Notes under the pieces: generated by a model | Databases searched by the model: none | Told to the model about the DNA's origin: nothing | The model's input: only the letters and a program-made list of their open reading frames with translations | Translations under genes and position numbers: made by a program | Source of the DNA: a bacterium | GTDB lineage: Bacteria; Latescibacterota; UBA2968 | Direction: 5' to 3' | NCBI GenBank assembly: GCA_027296045.1 | Contig: JAPUJS010000122.1 | Location: 1 to 9,639, forward strand | Length of the DNA: 9,639 nucleotides | Part shown: positions 1 through 6,973 of the stretch, piece by piece | Position numbering within the stretch: position 1 is the stretch's first letter | Layout of the letters: every line of letters starts with the position of its first letter

Positions 1-1185
1 CCGGGTGGGCGACCGGGTCTGGCAATTTCGGGCAATGACACTGCCTTGTCCTGCGGTTGCTGGAGGCTGCCGCTTTCGGGGTTGCAAGCAGGACACGTGT
101 ACCGGATTGAGGGGATGTTTCAAACCGAAGGAGTTGGAGCGCCGGGTAAGAGTGTTCGGGCGATTTTGACATTCGAGCGGGGTGGGACCGAACAGTTTTA
201 CGATCATCTGGATGCAATGGGGGCACAGGCCGGTTGGCAGCGGGTGGGCTGTGTGCTGGAGGTGTCGGAGGCGATTCCAGAATTGACACTGAATTTGTTC
301 CTGGCCTGGTCCGCCTCCGGGCAGGTCTTCTGGGGGGATATTCGGCTTTACGATTTGACGGGGAAGCACGATGGGGAGCGGACGGTGAAGCTGGCCGCCA
401 TTTCGGGAAATCCGGAAAAGCCCAAAGCGCCGGTGGATTGTCTGGATTTTTATACCGATCGGTTGGACACCCTGGCGGGGGAACATGTGGATCTGGTTTG
501 TTTGCCCGAGTTGATCAATAGCACCGGATTGGCGGGCGATTCGGCCGGGTGGGCCGAGCCGATTCCGGGGCCAACTTCGGAACGGCTGGCGGAAAAGGCG
601 CGGGATTATGGGATGTATGTGGCGGCCAGTTTGCTGGAGCAGCAGGGCGATGGGGTTTACAATACGGGGTTGCTCATCGACCGGACCGGTGGGATTTTGG
701 GGAAATATCGGAAGACACACGTCACGCTTGCCGAAGGCCTGTTGCGAGGGACCGCACCCGGGGATGTATATCCAGTCTTTCGGATGGATTTTGGATCGGT
801 GGGCTATATGATTTGCTACGACGGGCCCTACCCGGAAGTGCCGCGTATGCTGGTCCTTCAGGGCGCCGAGGTGATTCTGCATTCGAATATGGGCGATGGC
901 CGGGAAGGCGGCAGTTTGTGGGAATCGGTGGTACGCACCCGGGCGGTGGACAATCAGGTGCATCTGGTGGCTGCGATGAATCGGGGCAAAACCTGTATTG
1001 TGAGTCCCAAAGGCGAATTTTTGGCCGAGGGGGACGGAACACCGGGAACGGTTGTTGTGGCAAATTGTGACTTGAATGTCAGTATGTGTGATTTTTCAAA
1101 ACGACCGATCCACCGGCGCTACGATCAGCTTCGTCGGGCCGATACGTTTGGGGAATTGACGCGGCATCTGTGGGACGGCGTCTGA
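1..1185 (+). CDS. Carbon-nitrogen hydrolase (nitrilase superfamily) with N-terminal carbohydrate-binding-like domain, 5' partial
   Basis: The reading frame is open to the left edge, so the true start lies outside the window; the TTG at 46 is only the first in-window start codon. Counting from that TTG, residues 1-105 look like the end of a galactose-binding-like jelly roll: an aromatic/glycine-rich strand pattern, the motif AGHVYRIEG, and a closing FWGDIRLYDL. From about 113 a nitrilase-fold domain follows with the expected triad: Glu155 in CLPEL, Lys223 in YRKTH and Cys257 in MICYDGPYPE. This superfamily hydrolyses or transfers non-peptide C-N bonds (nitriles, amides, N-carbamoyl compounds). 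The substrate cannot be read here; the extra domain hints at a sugar- or polymer-linked amide, which is inference. The next gene starts 37 bases downstream, so co-transcription is possible. The family call is firm. Confidence 0.88.
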   Translation, partial: PGGRPGLAISGNDTALSCGCWRLPLSGLQAGHVYRIEGMFQTEGVGAPGKSVRAILTFERGGTEQFYDHLDAMGAQAGWQRVGCVLEVSEAIPELTLNLFLAWSASGQVFWGDIRLYDLTGKHDGERTVKLAAISGNPEKPKAPVDCLDFYTDRLDTLAGEHVDLVCLPELINSTGLAGDSAGWAEPIPGPTSERLAEKARDYGMYVAASLLEQQGDGVYNTGLLIDRTGGILGKYRKTHVTLAEGLLRGTAPGDVYPVFRMDFGSVGYMICYDGPYPEVPRMLVLQGAEVILHSNMGDGREGGSLWESVVRTRAVDNQVHLVAAMNRGKTCIVSPKGEFLAEGDGTPGTVVVANCDLNVSMCDFSKRPIHRRYDQLRRADTFGELTRHLWDGV

Positions 1186-1222
1186 GATATCTTGCCTGCT
1201 TCCCGTAACCCAACGGGGTTCA

Positions 1223-2173
1223 ATGGCTGAAAATACCAACAGGTTGTGGCTCTGGAGCTTGGTGGGACTGGTGTTGCTGGGGGCGGTTGTGGGGTTCTAT
1301 GTCTGGTTGATGACGCCGCCTCCCGGCCGGTTGGTGGTGCGAACCGTGCCGAATGGTGTGTCCGTGCGGGTGGATGGCGATTTGAAGGGGGTGACGGTGG
1401 ATACGGGCCTTGTGGTGACTTTTCTCGAGACGGCAACCCATTTTCTGGAGCTGGAGAAGGTGGGATATGTCGTGGACACCACCACCGTTTATGTGGCGTT
1501 GGATGAGGTGCTGGAATTGCAGATGGTGATGAAGCCGCCGGGAATGGTATTTATTTTGGGAAGAACGTTTAAAATGGGCGATGACGGCGGGGCCTACAAT
1601 GAGAAACCGGTGCACCGTGTGACGCTGTCGCCGTTTTATATGGACCGGACGGAAGTGACGGTGGAGGCTTTTCGGAAATTTCGTCGGGCCTATGCCCCCC
1701 CATTTTCGGGCGACACGATGCCGGCTGTGGAGGTGACCTGGGAGGATGCACAAGCCTATTGCCGATGGGCAGGCAAGCGGCTTCCCACCGAGGCAGAATG
1801 GGAGCGGGCCTGTCGGGGAACGCAGGGCAGTCCCTATAGTTTTGGAAACCGTTTTGACCCCCAGCGGGCCAGGATCGGATTTGCGATGGAGGCAGGTCCG
1901 GGAAAGGTAGGTGCCTTCAAACCCGGCAATGGAGGGCTTTATGACATGACCGGGAATGTATGGGAGTGGTGCGCCGACTGGTATGGACGGGATACCTATC
2001 GGTCGGGTCGAGGGGAAAATCCCGGGGGTCCGAAAACGGGTTCGCACCGGGTTTTGCGAGGTGGGGCCTGGTATAGCAAGCCCCAGTATGCGAAGTGTAC
2101 CCATCGACCGGGCAATATTCAAAAGACGAAAGATGTCAGTTTTGGATTTCGTTGTGTCAAAGAAGTTGAATAA
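1223..2173 (+). CDS. Membrane-anchored PEGA + SUMF1 (FGE-sulfatase-like) domain protein, probably not a formylglycine generator
   Basis: 316 residues. One hydrophobic helix at about 8-30 without a clear cleavage site suggests an inner-membrane anchor with the rest in the periplasm. Residues 35-103 fit a PEGA domain (GRLVVRTVPNGVSVRVDG, then a GY-containing strand), a small beta domain common on surface and envelope proteins. Residues 106-312 fit the SUMF1/FGE-sulfatase fold: GMVFILGRTFKMG, PAVEVTWEDAQAYC, RLPTEAEWERACRG, GLYDMTGNVWEWCADWY, HRVLRGGAW and SFGFRCV. Human FGE has RGGSYMCHRSYC with two catalytic cysteines; the matching positions here are Ser285 and Ala290 (RGGAWYSKPQYA), so formylglycine formation is unlikely. 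A binding or structural role is more plausible. The ATG at 1223 follows a small CCCGT/ACGGG hairpin (1202-1217) and only a weak ACGGGG Shine-Dalgarno. Confidence 0.85.
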   Translation: MAENTNRLWLWSLVGLVLLGAVVGFYVWLMTPPPGRLVVRTVPNGVSVRVDGDLKGVTVDTGLVVTFLETATHFLELEKVGYVVDTTTVYVALDEVLELQMVMKPPGMVFILGRTFKMGDDGGAYNEKPVHRVTLSPFYMDRTEVTVEAFRKFRRAYAPPFSGDTMPAVEVTWEDAQAYCRWAGKRLPTEAEWERACRGTQGSPYSFGNRFDPQRARIGFAMEAGPGKVGAFKPGNGGLYDMTGNVWEWCADWYGRDTYRSGRGENPGGPKTGSHRVLRGGAWYSKPQYAKCTHRPGNIQKTKDVSFGFRCVKEVE

Positions 2174-2199
2174 CGATTTCCAGATTTGGGACGCCTCAT

Positions 2200-2223
2200 C
2201 TACGCGTAGGGGAGGAGGTTGTT
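2200..2223 (+). promoter_or_regulatory. Strong ribosome binding site with adjacent 10-bp palindrome
   Basis: GGAGGAGG at 2211-2218 lies 5 bases before the ATG at 2224 and fixes that start. Immediately upstream, CTACGCGTAG (2200-2209) is a perfect palindrome. It is too short to tell an operator from chance. Confidence 0.6.
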
Positions 2224-2583
2224 ATGGGTAAGATTTTGGTGGTGGACGATGATAAAAACATCTGCGATCTTATATCCGACTTTTTCAGTGATCTGAAAGG
2301 GCATACCGTTTATAAGGCAAATAACGCGGTAGAAGCACTGGATCAGGCCCGAAAATATCAGCCCGAGATTGCGCTTCTGGATATTATGCTACCAGGGGTT
2401 CACGGGGTGGATATCTTGCGCCAGTTGAAACAGTTAAATCCAGACATTAAGGCCATCATGATTAGTGCTGTGGACGATGAGGTAGTTGCCAGGGAGGCGA
2501 TGGCCGAAGGGGCAGTTGATTATGTGACCAAGCCGCTGGATTTGAATTATCTGGATACGCTGGTGACGTTCCAGCTGGGTTAA
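2224..2583 (+). CDS. Stand-alone CheY-like response regulator receiver domain
   Basis: 119 residues, the length of a single receiver domain with no output domain attached. The key residues are present: acidic pocket Asp8-Asp9(-Asp10) in LVVDDD, phosphoacceptor Asp53 in LLDIMLPG, switch Ser81 in MISA, Tyr100 in VDYVTKP and Lys103. It should therefore be phosphorylated by a histidine kinase and act through protein-protein contacts. No kinase or phosphotransfer protein lies in the window, so its partner is unknown. A very good Shine-Dalgarno (GGAGGAGG) sets the start. It begins 50 bases after the PEGA-SUMF1 gene and is followed at once by a hairpin terminator, so it could end the upstream unit or be transcribed alone. 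Confidence in the domain call is high; the pathway is not determinable. Confidence 0.92.
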   Translation: MGKILVVDDDKNICDLISDFFSDLKGHTVYKANNAVEALDQARKYQPEIALLDIMLPGVHGVDILRQLKQLNPDIKAIMISAVDDEVVAREAMAEGAVDYVTKPLDLNYLDTLVTFQLG

Positions 2584-2600
2584 ATATCTTCCATGATGAA

Positions 2601-2640
2601 GCCCGTGGCGGATCTGTCCGTTCACGGGCCTGTTTTCTGT
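2601..2640 (+). terminator. Intrinsic terminator after the response regulator
   Basis: GCCCGTG (2601-2607) pairs with CACGGGC (2623-2629). Inside the loop, CGGA (2609-2612) can pair with TCCG (2617-2620). The stem is followed by a T-rich run, TGTTTTCTGTTGT. It lies 17 bases after the stop codon at 2583, as expected for a Rho-independent terminator on the + strand. Confidence 0.7.
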
Positions 2641-2704
2641 TGTGCTGAATCGGGTGGGGACTTTCCCCCTCAATCGTACCCTTGATCCAAGGGCATATCA
2701 AGAT

Positions 2705-4669
2705 ATGGCCGAGGCATTTCAAACCATTCCTGATCCGGAAACAAAACCACAGATCGGGACCGCACATATTACGCCCCGGGGCCTGATTTTTGGGCTGGTG
2801 GTGGTGGTCTGGATCGTGTTCTGGAACACCCACGCCGAGTATATTTCTCATTCGTCCCGGATGAACATCAGCCATTTCCCAATGGTGCTGTTGTGTACGT
2901 ATGTACTGGTCGTTCTGGGCAATCAAATGGTGCGATGGGCCCGGCCGGGTCTGGCGCTGTCTCAAAACGATCTTTTGGTGGTGCTGGCAATGGGGCTGCT
3001 TGCGGCTTCGATTCCGGCCTATGGACTGACCAGTTTTTTCCTGGGCATGATTTCGGTGCCCTATTATCTGGCAACGCCGGAGAATCAGTGGGGAGAATAT
3101 GTCCATCCCTATTTGCCCGATTGGCTGGTGCTGAGCAATGAGGGTGGGGCGATGCAGTGGCTCTACGAGGGCTTGCCTGCCGGACAGAGCATTCCCTGGG
3201 CAGTCTGGGTGGTGCCGCTTTTCTGGTGGCTGAGCGTGATTGCGGCCATCACGCTGGGGTGTATGGCATTATCGAGTATGTTGCGCAAGCAATGGGCCGA
3301 ACACGAGCGGGTGGCCTATCCGGTTTTGGGGCCGCCTGTGGAACTGGCTTCTGCAGCCGATGCAATTCCGGGAACCGGCATTTTGCGGGACAAAGTGTTC
3401 TGGGCCGGTTGTGTTTTGATCTTTTTCATCAAGGCCTGGAATATCCTGTCCTATTTCTGGCCGGCCATTCCGATTATCTGGCTGGGGCAGCAGTGGTTTT
3501 ATTTTGCTCGATTTTATCCTCCCCAGCATACGGGCGTGAACTTTTTTACCATCGGGTTTGCTTATTTTGCCAACATAGACCTTTTGTTTTCGATTCTGGC
3601 GTTTCACTTGATTTATTTAAATGAGATCGCCCTGTTCCGCCGAATCGGGTTGACCCTGTCGGCCAAGACCGGGCCGGGCGATCCGGTTGCGGGGCTTCAA
3701 AGTGCCGGGGCCTATATTGCAATGGTATTCTGGATGCTCTGGACGGCAAGATCGCATTTAAAGGCCGTTTTTTTAAAGGCCTGGAAGCCCGATCACGATC
3801 TGGATGATTCCAATGAGATGATGTCACACCGGGCGGCCGTGGTCTCGTTTGTCGTGAGTTTGCTCTTTGTGGCACTCTGGTTGCACACGGCCGGACTGGC
3901 CTGGAAATTTAGCATTCCGATCACGCTGGGTTTGTTTGTCACCTACATCGGTCTGGCCCGAGTGATTGCAGAAACCGGCGTGGTCTATATGAGTACGCCG
4001 ATTACGGAAGCGGGATTTACGGATTTGTTTTTCCATCCGGGGGATTATTCTGCGGCTGCCCGGGCGCAAATTACCCTGTTTGGGGCCCTGCGGTGTCAGG
4101 CCAAGGCGATGTTTATGGTGCCGCTGGTCCACGTGGTGAAATTAGGGGAACATCTGGGAGGGGGTCGCAGGCTTCTGGGTACGGTGCTTTTGACGCTTGT
4201 GGTGGGAACCGGGTGGGCGATTGTGTTGACGCTTTATTTAAGCTATACCCACGGGGCTTATAATTTTAACGATTTTCCGTTTACGAGATATCCACCGCGG
4301 GTGTATGATGCGCTGGTGAACGCGATCAAGGAAGTGCCGGAGTATAAGCCCCAGCGCTATTTGTTTATCGGGGCAGGGGTGGGTTTGTTCAGTCTGATGA
4401 GTGTGTTGCGCTACCGCTTTACCTGGTGGCCGCTGCACCCGATGGGGATGATTGTGCCGGTGGGTCATGCAATGCATTCTACGATGTCGATCTTTTTGGC
4501 CTGGAGCGCCAAGGCCATTATTTTGAAGATCGGCGGGGCCAGGTTGTATCATCGCAGTCGGCCCTTTTTTGTGGGGATGCTGGTCGGCTATGGGCTGGCA
4601 ATTTCACTATCGTATGTGGTGGACCAGATCTGGTTTCCAGGACGTGGCCATCATATGCATTCGTGGTAG
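2705..4669 (+). CDS. DUF6785/DUF6784-type polytopic membrane protein (OPT-like)
   Basis: 654 residues from the ATG at 2705. The frame also opens at a GTG at 2642, but that codon sits in the T-run of the preceding terminator and lacks a Shine-Dalgarno, so I prefer 2705 (AAGGG at 2689-2693, weak). I see about 14 hydrophobic segments, roughly at residues 26-40, 58-73, 90-116, 166-189, 230-258, 289-316, 335-357, 377-397, 404-424, 456-479, 490-513, 561-577, 590-611 and 622-639. Motifs I associate with this family are EHERVAYPV (199-207), ARVIAETG (418-425) and WWPLHPMG (584-591). The family is distantly like oligopeptide transporters and is common in uncultured bacterial phyla; its substrate is not established. 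Terminators on both sides suggest a monocistronic unit. The function is inferred only as membrane transport. Confidence 0.82.
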   Translation: MAEAFQTIPDPETKPQIGTAHITPRGLIFGLVVVVWIVFWNTHAEYISHSSRMNISHFPMVLLCTYVLVVLGNQMVRWARPGLALSQNDLLVVLAMGLLAASIPAYGLTSFFLGMISVPYYLATPENQWGEYVHPYLPDWLVLSNEGGAMQWLYEGLPAGQSIPWAVWVVPLFWWLSVIAAITLGCMALSSMLRKQWAEHERVAYPVLGPPVELASAADAIPGTGILRDKVFWAGCVLIFFIKAWNILSYFWPAIPIIWLGQQWFYFARFYPPQHTGVNFFTIGFAYFANIDLLFSILAFHLIYLNEIALFRRIGLTLSAKTGPGDPVAGLQSAGAYIAMVFWMLWTARSHLKAVFLKAWKPDHDLDDSNEMMSHRAAVVSFVVSLLFVALWLHTAGLAWKFSIPITLGLFVTYIGLARVIAETGVVYMSTPITEAGFTDLFFHPGDYSAAARAQITLFGALRCQAKAMFMVPLVHVVKLGEHLGGGRRLLGTVLLTLVVGTGWAIVLTLYLSYTHGAYNFNDFPFTRYPPRVYDALVNAIKEVPEYKPQRYLFIGAGVGLFSLMSVLRYRFTWWPLHPMGMIVPVGHAMHSTMSIFLAWSAKAIILKIGGARLYHRSRPFFVGMLVGYGLAISLSYVVDQIWFPGRGHHMHSW

Positions 4670-4702
4670 ATACCGATTTATCTATCCAGAAAGCTACGTA
4701 TC

Positions 4703-4730
4703 AGGGCGCTTCGTGAAGCGCCCTTCTGTA
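4703..4730 (+). terminator. Intrinsic terminator after the DUF6785-type gene
   Basis: AGGGCGCTTC (4703-4712) and GAAGCGCCCT (4715-4724) form a perfect 10-bp stem around GT (in practice a CGTG tetraloop with 9 pairs). It is followed by TCTGTATTGTGT, a weak U-tract. It lies 34 bases after the stop codon and 38 bases before the flippase start. Confidence 0.7.
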
Positions 4731-4761
4731 TTGTGTGATCTTCGAACGGAAGAGGTAGTAT

Positions 4762-6186
4762 ATGAACGACCAATCTCTGGCCACTCGGGCAATCCGGGGC
4801 GTCTTTTGGACGGGCAGTCCGATTGGGCTTCAGTTGGTGATTTCTCTCGCTTTTTTCCGGTATCTTCCCCTGGAAGAGATGGGGCAGTTTCACTGGGCAT
4901 TGAGCGTGGTGATGTTGTTTCAGATTATCTGTGCACTCGGGTTGGGAGAGGCGCTGGTGCAGGCGCAAGATGCGGGAGAATTGCATTTTAGTTCGGCATT
5001 TTGGACGGGATTGGTGATCGGAGGTGGGGTCAGTTGCGCACTGATTCCGGCGGCGCCCTTTTTGGCCAGAGAAGATCCTGAGACGTTTCGGAAGGTGTTT
5101 GTGCCCCTGTCCTTGATGGTGCCGTTTGGAGCCGTTTCCGGGGTGTTTCGAGCACGGTTACAGCGGTCCCTTCAATTTCGGGAGGTTGCACTATCCGAGG
5201 TTGTTTCGGTTGTGGCTGCTGCGCTTGCCAGTGTGGGTGCACTGTGGGGGGGGTATGGCATTTGGAGCCCGGTTGCCAATGCGCTGACGCGGGAAATCGC
5301 ATTGCTTGCGGGTATCTGGCTGGCATCGGGTTGGCGGCCCCGATTCCAATTTTCGTGGCAGGCGCTTCGGGCGCTGTTGCCGTTTGGGCTTCATGTCACC
5401 GGGGCCAATGGCGTGAATTTTATGAGCAACCGTCTGGATCAGTTGTTCATTTTTTATACTTTGGGCGAGCGTGCTCTGGGGTATTACGCATTTGCATTTC
5501 GATTTACGATGATCCCGCTCACCCGGGCGGCAACGGTGGTGTTTCGGGTGACTTTTCCCACATTTTCGAAAGTGCAAGAAGACGATGACGTGTTGCGGCG
5601 AGGGTATTTGAAGGCAATAACCGGCCTCGCTTTTTTGTCCTGGCCGGCTCTGGGGGGCTTGCTCTTGTTTGCACCCGAGGTGTTGATGCTGGTCAAAGGG
5701 GATGAAATGATGCCGGTTTTGGATGGATTCCGGCTGCTGACTGTGGCGGCGATGATCAAGGTGGTTGGCACCGTGGTCGGTCCCATTTTCCTGGCCAAAG
5801 GCAAAGCCCACTGGTCGTTTCGCTGGACGTTGTTCAACGTGGCTGTGATGGCGCCTGCACTCTACTGGGGGGTCGGATACGGTGTGACTGGCGTTGCGTT
5901 TGTGGTCACCCTTTCGGTGCTGCTGTTTTGGGGGCTGTCGCAGTGGCTGGTCAACCGGCTGATTGGTCTGGGTTTTGGATTGTATTTTAACGTATTGGTA
6001 CGACCGGCAGGTATCACGCTGGTTGTGATGTTGGTTTTGTGGATGATCAAGCCGATGCTGCCCCTGTCTCCGCTATCTGCTTTGCTGGTTGGGGCCACTG
6101 TTGGGGTGTGTGTTTATGGTTTGGCATTACAATTTTTGGCCAGAGAATTTTTAAAAGATTTCTGGGCAGGCCTGCGAGGGTCGTAA
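4762..6186 (+). CDS. Polysaccharide/lipid-linked oligosaccharide flippase (Wzx-like, MOP superfamily)
   Basis: 474 residues, typical length for Wzx/WzxC-like flippases, which move undecaprenyl-diphosphate-linked glycans across the inner membrane. Seen directly: an N-terminal ATRAIRGVFWTG start like many family members; about 12-14 hydrophobic segments from residue 14 to 462; LQRSLQFREVALSEV (133-147), the loop typical of WzxC-like proteins; and NRLDQLFIFYTLGERALGYYAFAFR (223-247, in pieces), a hallmark of the polysaccharide synthase/flippase domain; then FPTFSKVQED (265-274). GGAAGAGG (4748-4755) six bases before the ATG supports the start. No glycosyltransferase or polymerase gene lies beside it in this window, so the exported glycan is unknown. 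It is the last gene of the GC-richer, rightward block. Confidence 0.88.
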   Translation: MNDQSLATRAIRGVFWTGSPIGLQLVISLAFFRYLPLEEMGQFHWALSVVMLFQIICALGLGEALVQAQDAGELHFSSAFWTGLVIGGGVSCALIPAAPFLAREDPETFRKVFVPLSLMVPFGAVSGVFRARLQRSLQFREVALSEVVSVVAAALASVGALWGGYGIWSPVANALTREIALLAGIWLASGWRPRFQFSWQALRALLPFGLHVTGANGVNFMSNRLDQLFIFYTLGERALGYYAFAFRFTMIPLTRAATVVFRVTFPTFSKVQEDDDVLRRGYLKAITGLAFLSWPALGGLLLFAPEVLMLVKGDEMMPVLDGFRLLTVAAMIKVVGTVVGPIFLAKGKAHWSFRWTLFNVAVMAPALYWGVGYGVTGVAFVVTLSVLLFWGLSQWLVNRLIGLGFGLYFNVLVRPAGITLVVMLVLWMIKPMLPLSPLSALLVGATVGVCVYGLALQFLAREFLKDFWAGLRGS

Positions 6187-6419
6187 ATGAATGCGAGGAA
6201 AACACAAAATGGCGTCATACACGCACAGAGTAATGCAAAATATTCGCATTAATTTTATATAATTTTATATTTATTAGATATTTATTGAAATAGACCTATT
6301 TTTCCTGCGCAGGGAAAATAGGTCTATCACGACACTTTGATCTGAATTGGGTATTATAAATGCTGGTTTCGGATAGGGCCCTTTTTATGAATAACCCGCC
6401 TTCGGCTTTTTTGTTTCGA
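6187..6419. other. AT-rich boundary region between the rightward and leftward gene blocks
   Basis: No convincing gene. An ATG directly after the flippase stop opens only 21 codons. Positions 6251-6270 are a tandem direct copy of the 10-mer AATTTTATAT, within a strongly AT-rich tract to about 6289. A long palindrome follows (6290-6327). At 6398-6412, CCGCC-TTC-GGC followed by TTTTTT is a minimal hairpin plus T-run on the + strand, too short to call a terminator with confidence. This is where base composition switches from GC-rich to AT-richer. Confidence 0.6.
6290..6327. terminator. 38-bp near-perfect palindrome, probable bidirectional terminator
   Basis: The arms 6290-6308 and 6309-6327 are reverse complements over 19 bp with one mismatch that becomes a G-U wobble in RNA (left arm ATAGACCTATTTTTCCTGC). 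It lies between convergent genes: the flippase on + and the YgiT-type gene on -. Neither side has a clean U-tract, though the - strand exit is AT-rich (TTTCAATAAATAT), so leftward termination is the better fit. It could instead be a cruciform-forming element or the relic of a mobile palindromic unit. Confidence 0.5.
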
Positions 6420-6659
6420 TTAGATTGGCAATGGTAGATCCAGAATAGGCACCTTTGCAAACCGTTTTGGTTTCGGCATACTGGCCAATACGTCATCCAT
6501 TGCCTTATCCACGGCTGCTTCAAAAAATACCTCCCCACAGGCCGCACAGACCAGGGCGGGCACATTTTCAAATCGGTAGGTTTTGCCTTCCCATTCCTGG
6601 TCGTAATGTGGCAACCTTTTCGGGTGGAGCGAACCACCACAATAGCTGCATTCATCCAT
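6420..6659 (-). CDS. YgiT-type zinc-finger protein, antitoxin partner of the neighbouring DUF4258 gene
   Basis: 79 residues. Two CxxC knuckles, Cys4/Cys7 (CSYCGG) and Cys38/Cys41 (VPALVCAACGEVFF), match the zinc-binding N-terminal domain of MqsA/YgiT antitoxins; VPALVCAACGE is the most telling stretch. The helix-turn-helix domain of full-length MqsA is absent, so this is the short form found beside DUF4258 genes. The start is well supported: GGAGGTGA (6667-6674, reading leftward) lies 7 bases before the ATG and overlaps the stop codon of the broken DUF4258 gene. That spacing is what a translationally linked toxin-antitoxin pair would show. Antitoxin function is inferred from family and context. 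The gene is intact although its partner is not. Confidence 0.85.
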   Translation of the reverse strand: MDECSYCGGSLHPKRLPHYDQEWEGKTYRFENVPALVCAACGEVFFEAAVDKAMDDVLASMPKPKRFAKVPILDLPLPI

Positions 6660-6666
6660 TGGGCTA

Positions 6667-6973
6667 TCACCTCCGTGTGCGCCAGTCGATCCACTTCTCA
6701 GGATCGTACCAGTGCACCGTTATAATAATTGCGTGTTTCTCCGAGCATTATAACCACAGGCAACATAGAGGGGTTCTACGAGTCGTACTGGATGCAGACA
6801 TTTGGGATGTGGTGAAGCATTTGGGCTTTGCTCAATGACCTCGCCCTGCAAGATGGTCTGTGTGATTTCCCGGTAGGTCATCCCACGCTGGTTCTTCGTT
6901 GTCTGGCGTGCTGAGAGATAATATAGTTGCGCAGTTCGACTGCTGCACGAATTTCATCAATCAAGTCGGGCAT
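6667..6973 (-). pseudogene. DUF4258 toxin-like gene broken by two single-base frameshifts
   Basis: Reading leftward from an ATG at 6973, the product begins MPDLIDEIRAAVELRNYIIS then QHARQRR, and hits TGA at 6880-6878. Shifting frame near 6893-6896 continues as QRGMTYREITQTILQGEVIE, then PHPKCLHPVRLVEPLYVACG and YNARRN, to a stop at 6722-6720. A second shift near 6731-6736 gives AIIITVHWYDPEKWIDWRTR and a final stop at 6669-6667. Joined, this is the full DUF4258 pattern: HAxxR..xRGM, then PLYVACGY, then IIITV and a DPEKWIDWR-type tail. Both shifts are restored by adding one base; at the first, adding one T gives HARQRMNQRGM, the spacing usual in the family. DUF4258 proteins are RelE/MqsR-like putative mRNA interferases often paired with YgiT-type antitoxins. 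A sequencing or assembly error at two nearby sites is the main alternative. Confidence 0.78.

Noticed and set aside
722..1063. Long opposite-strand and shifted frames inside the + strand genes (here and elsewhere in 1-6186)
   Set aside because: Low-complexity Pro/Arg/His- or Gly-rich translations typical of shadows of GC-rich coding sequence; the real frames carry recognisable domains.
1202..1217. CCCGT/ACGGG hairpin before the PEGA-SUMF1 start as a terminator or riboswitch
   Set aside because: Only 5 bp with no T-run; it ends five bases before the start codon and is more likely chance or a minor translational effect.
2642..2704. In-frame GTG extension of the DUF6785-type protein by 21 residues
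   Set aside because: The GTG lies within the T-rich tail of the preceding terminator and has no Shine-Dalgarno; the extra residues are polar and not family-like. The ATG at 2705 is preferred.
6187..6252. 21-codon frame starting directly after the flippase stop
   Set aside because: Very short, with no recognisable motif; the ATG next to the TAA appears fortuitous.
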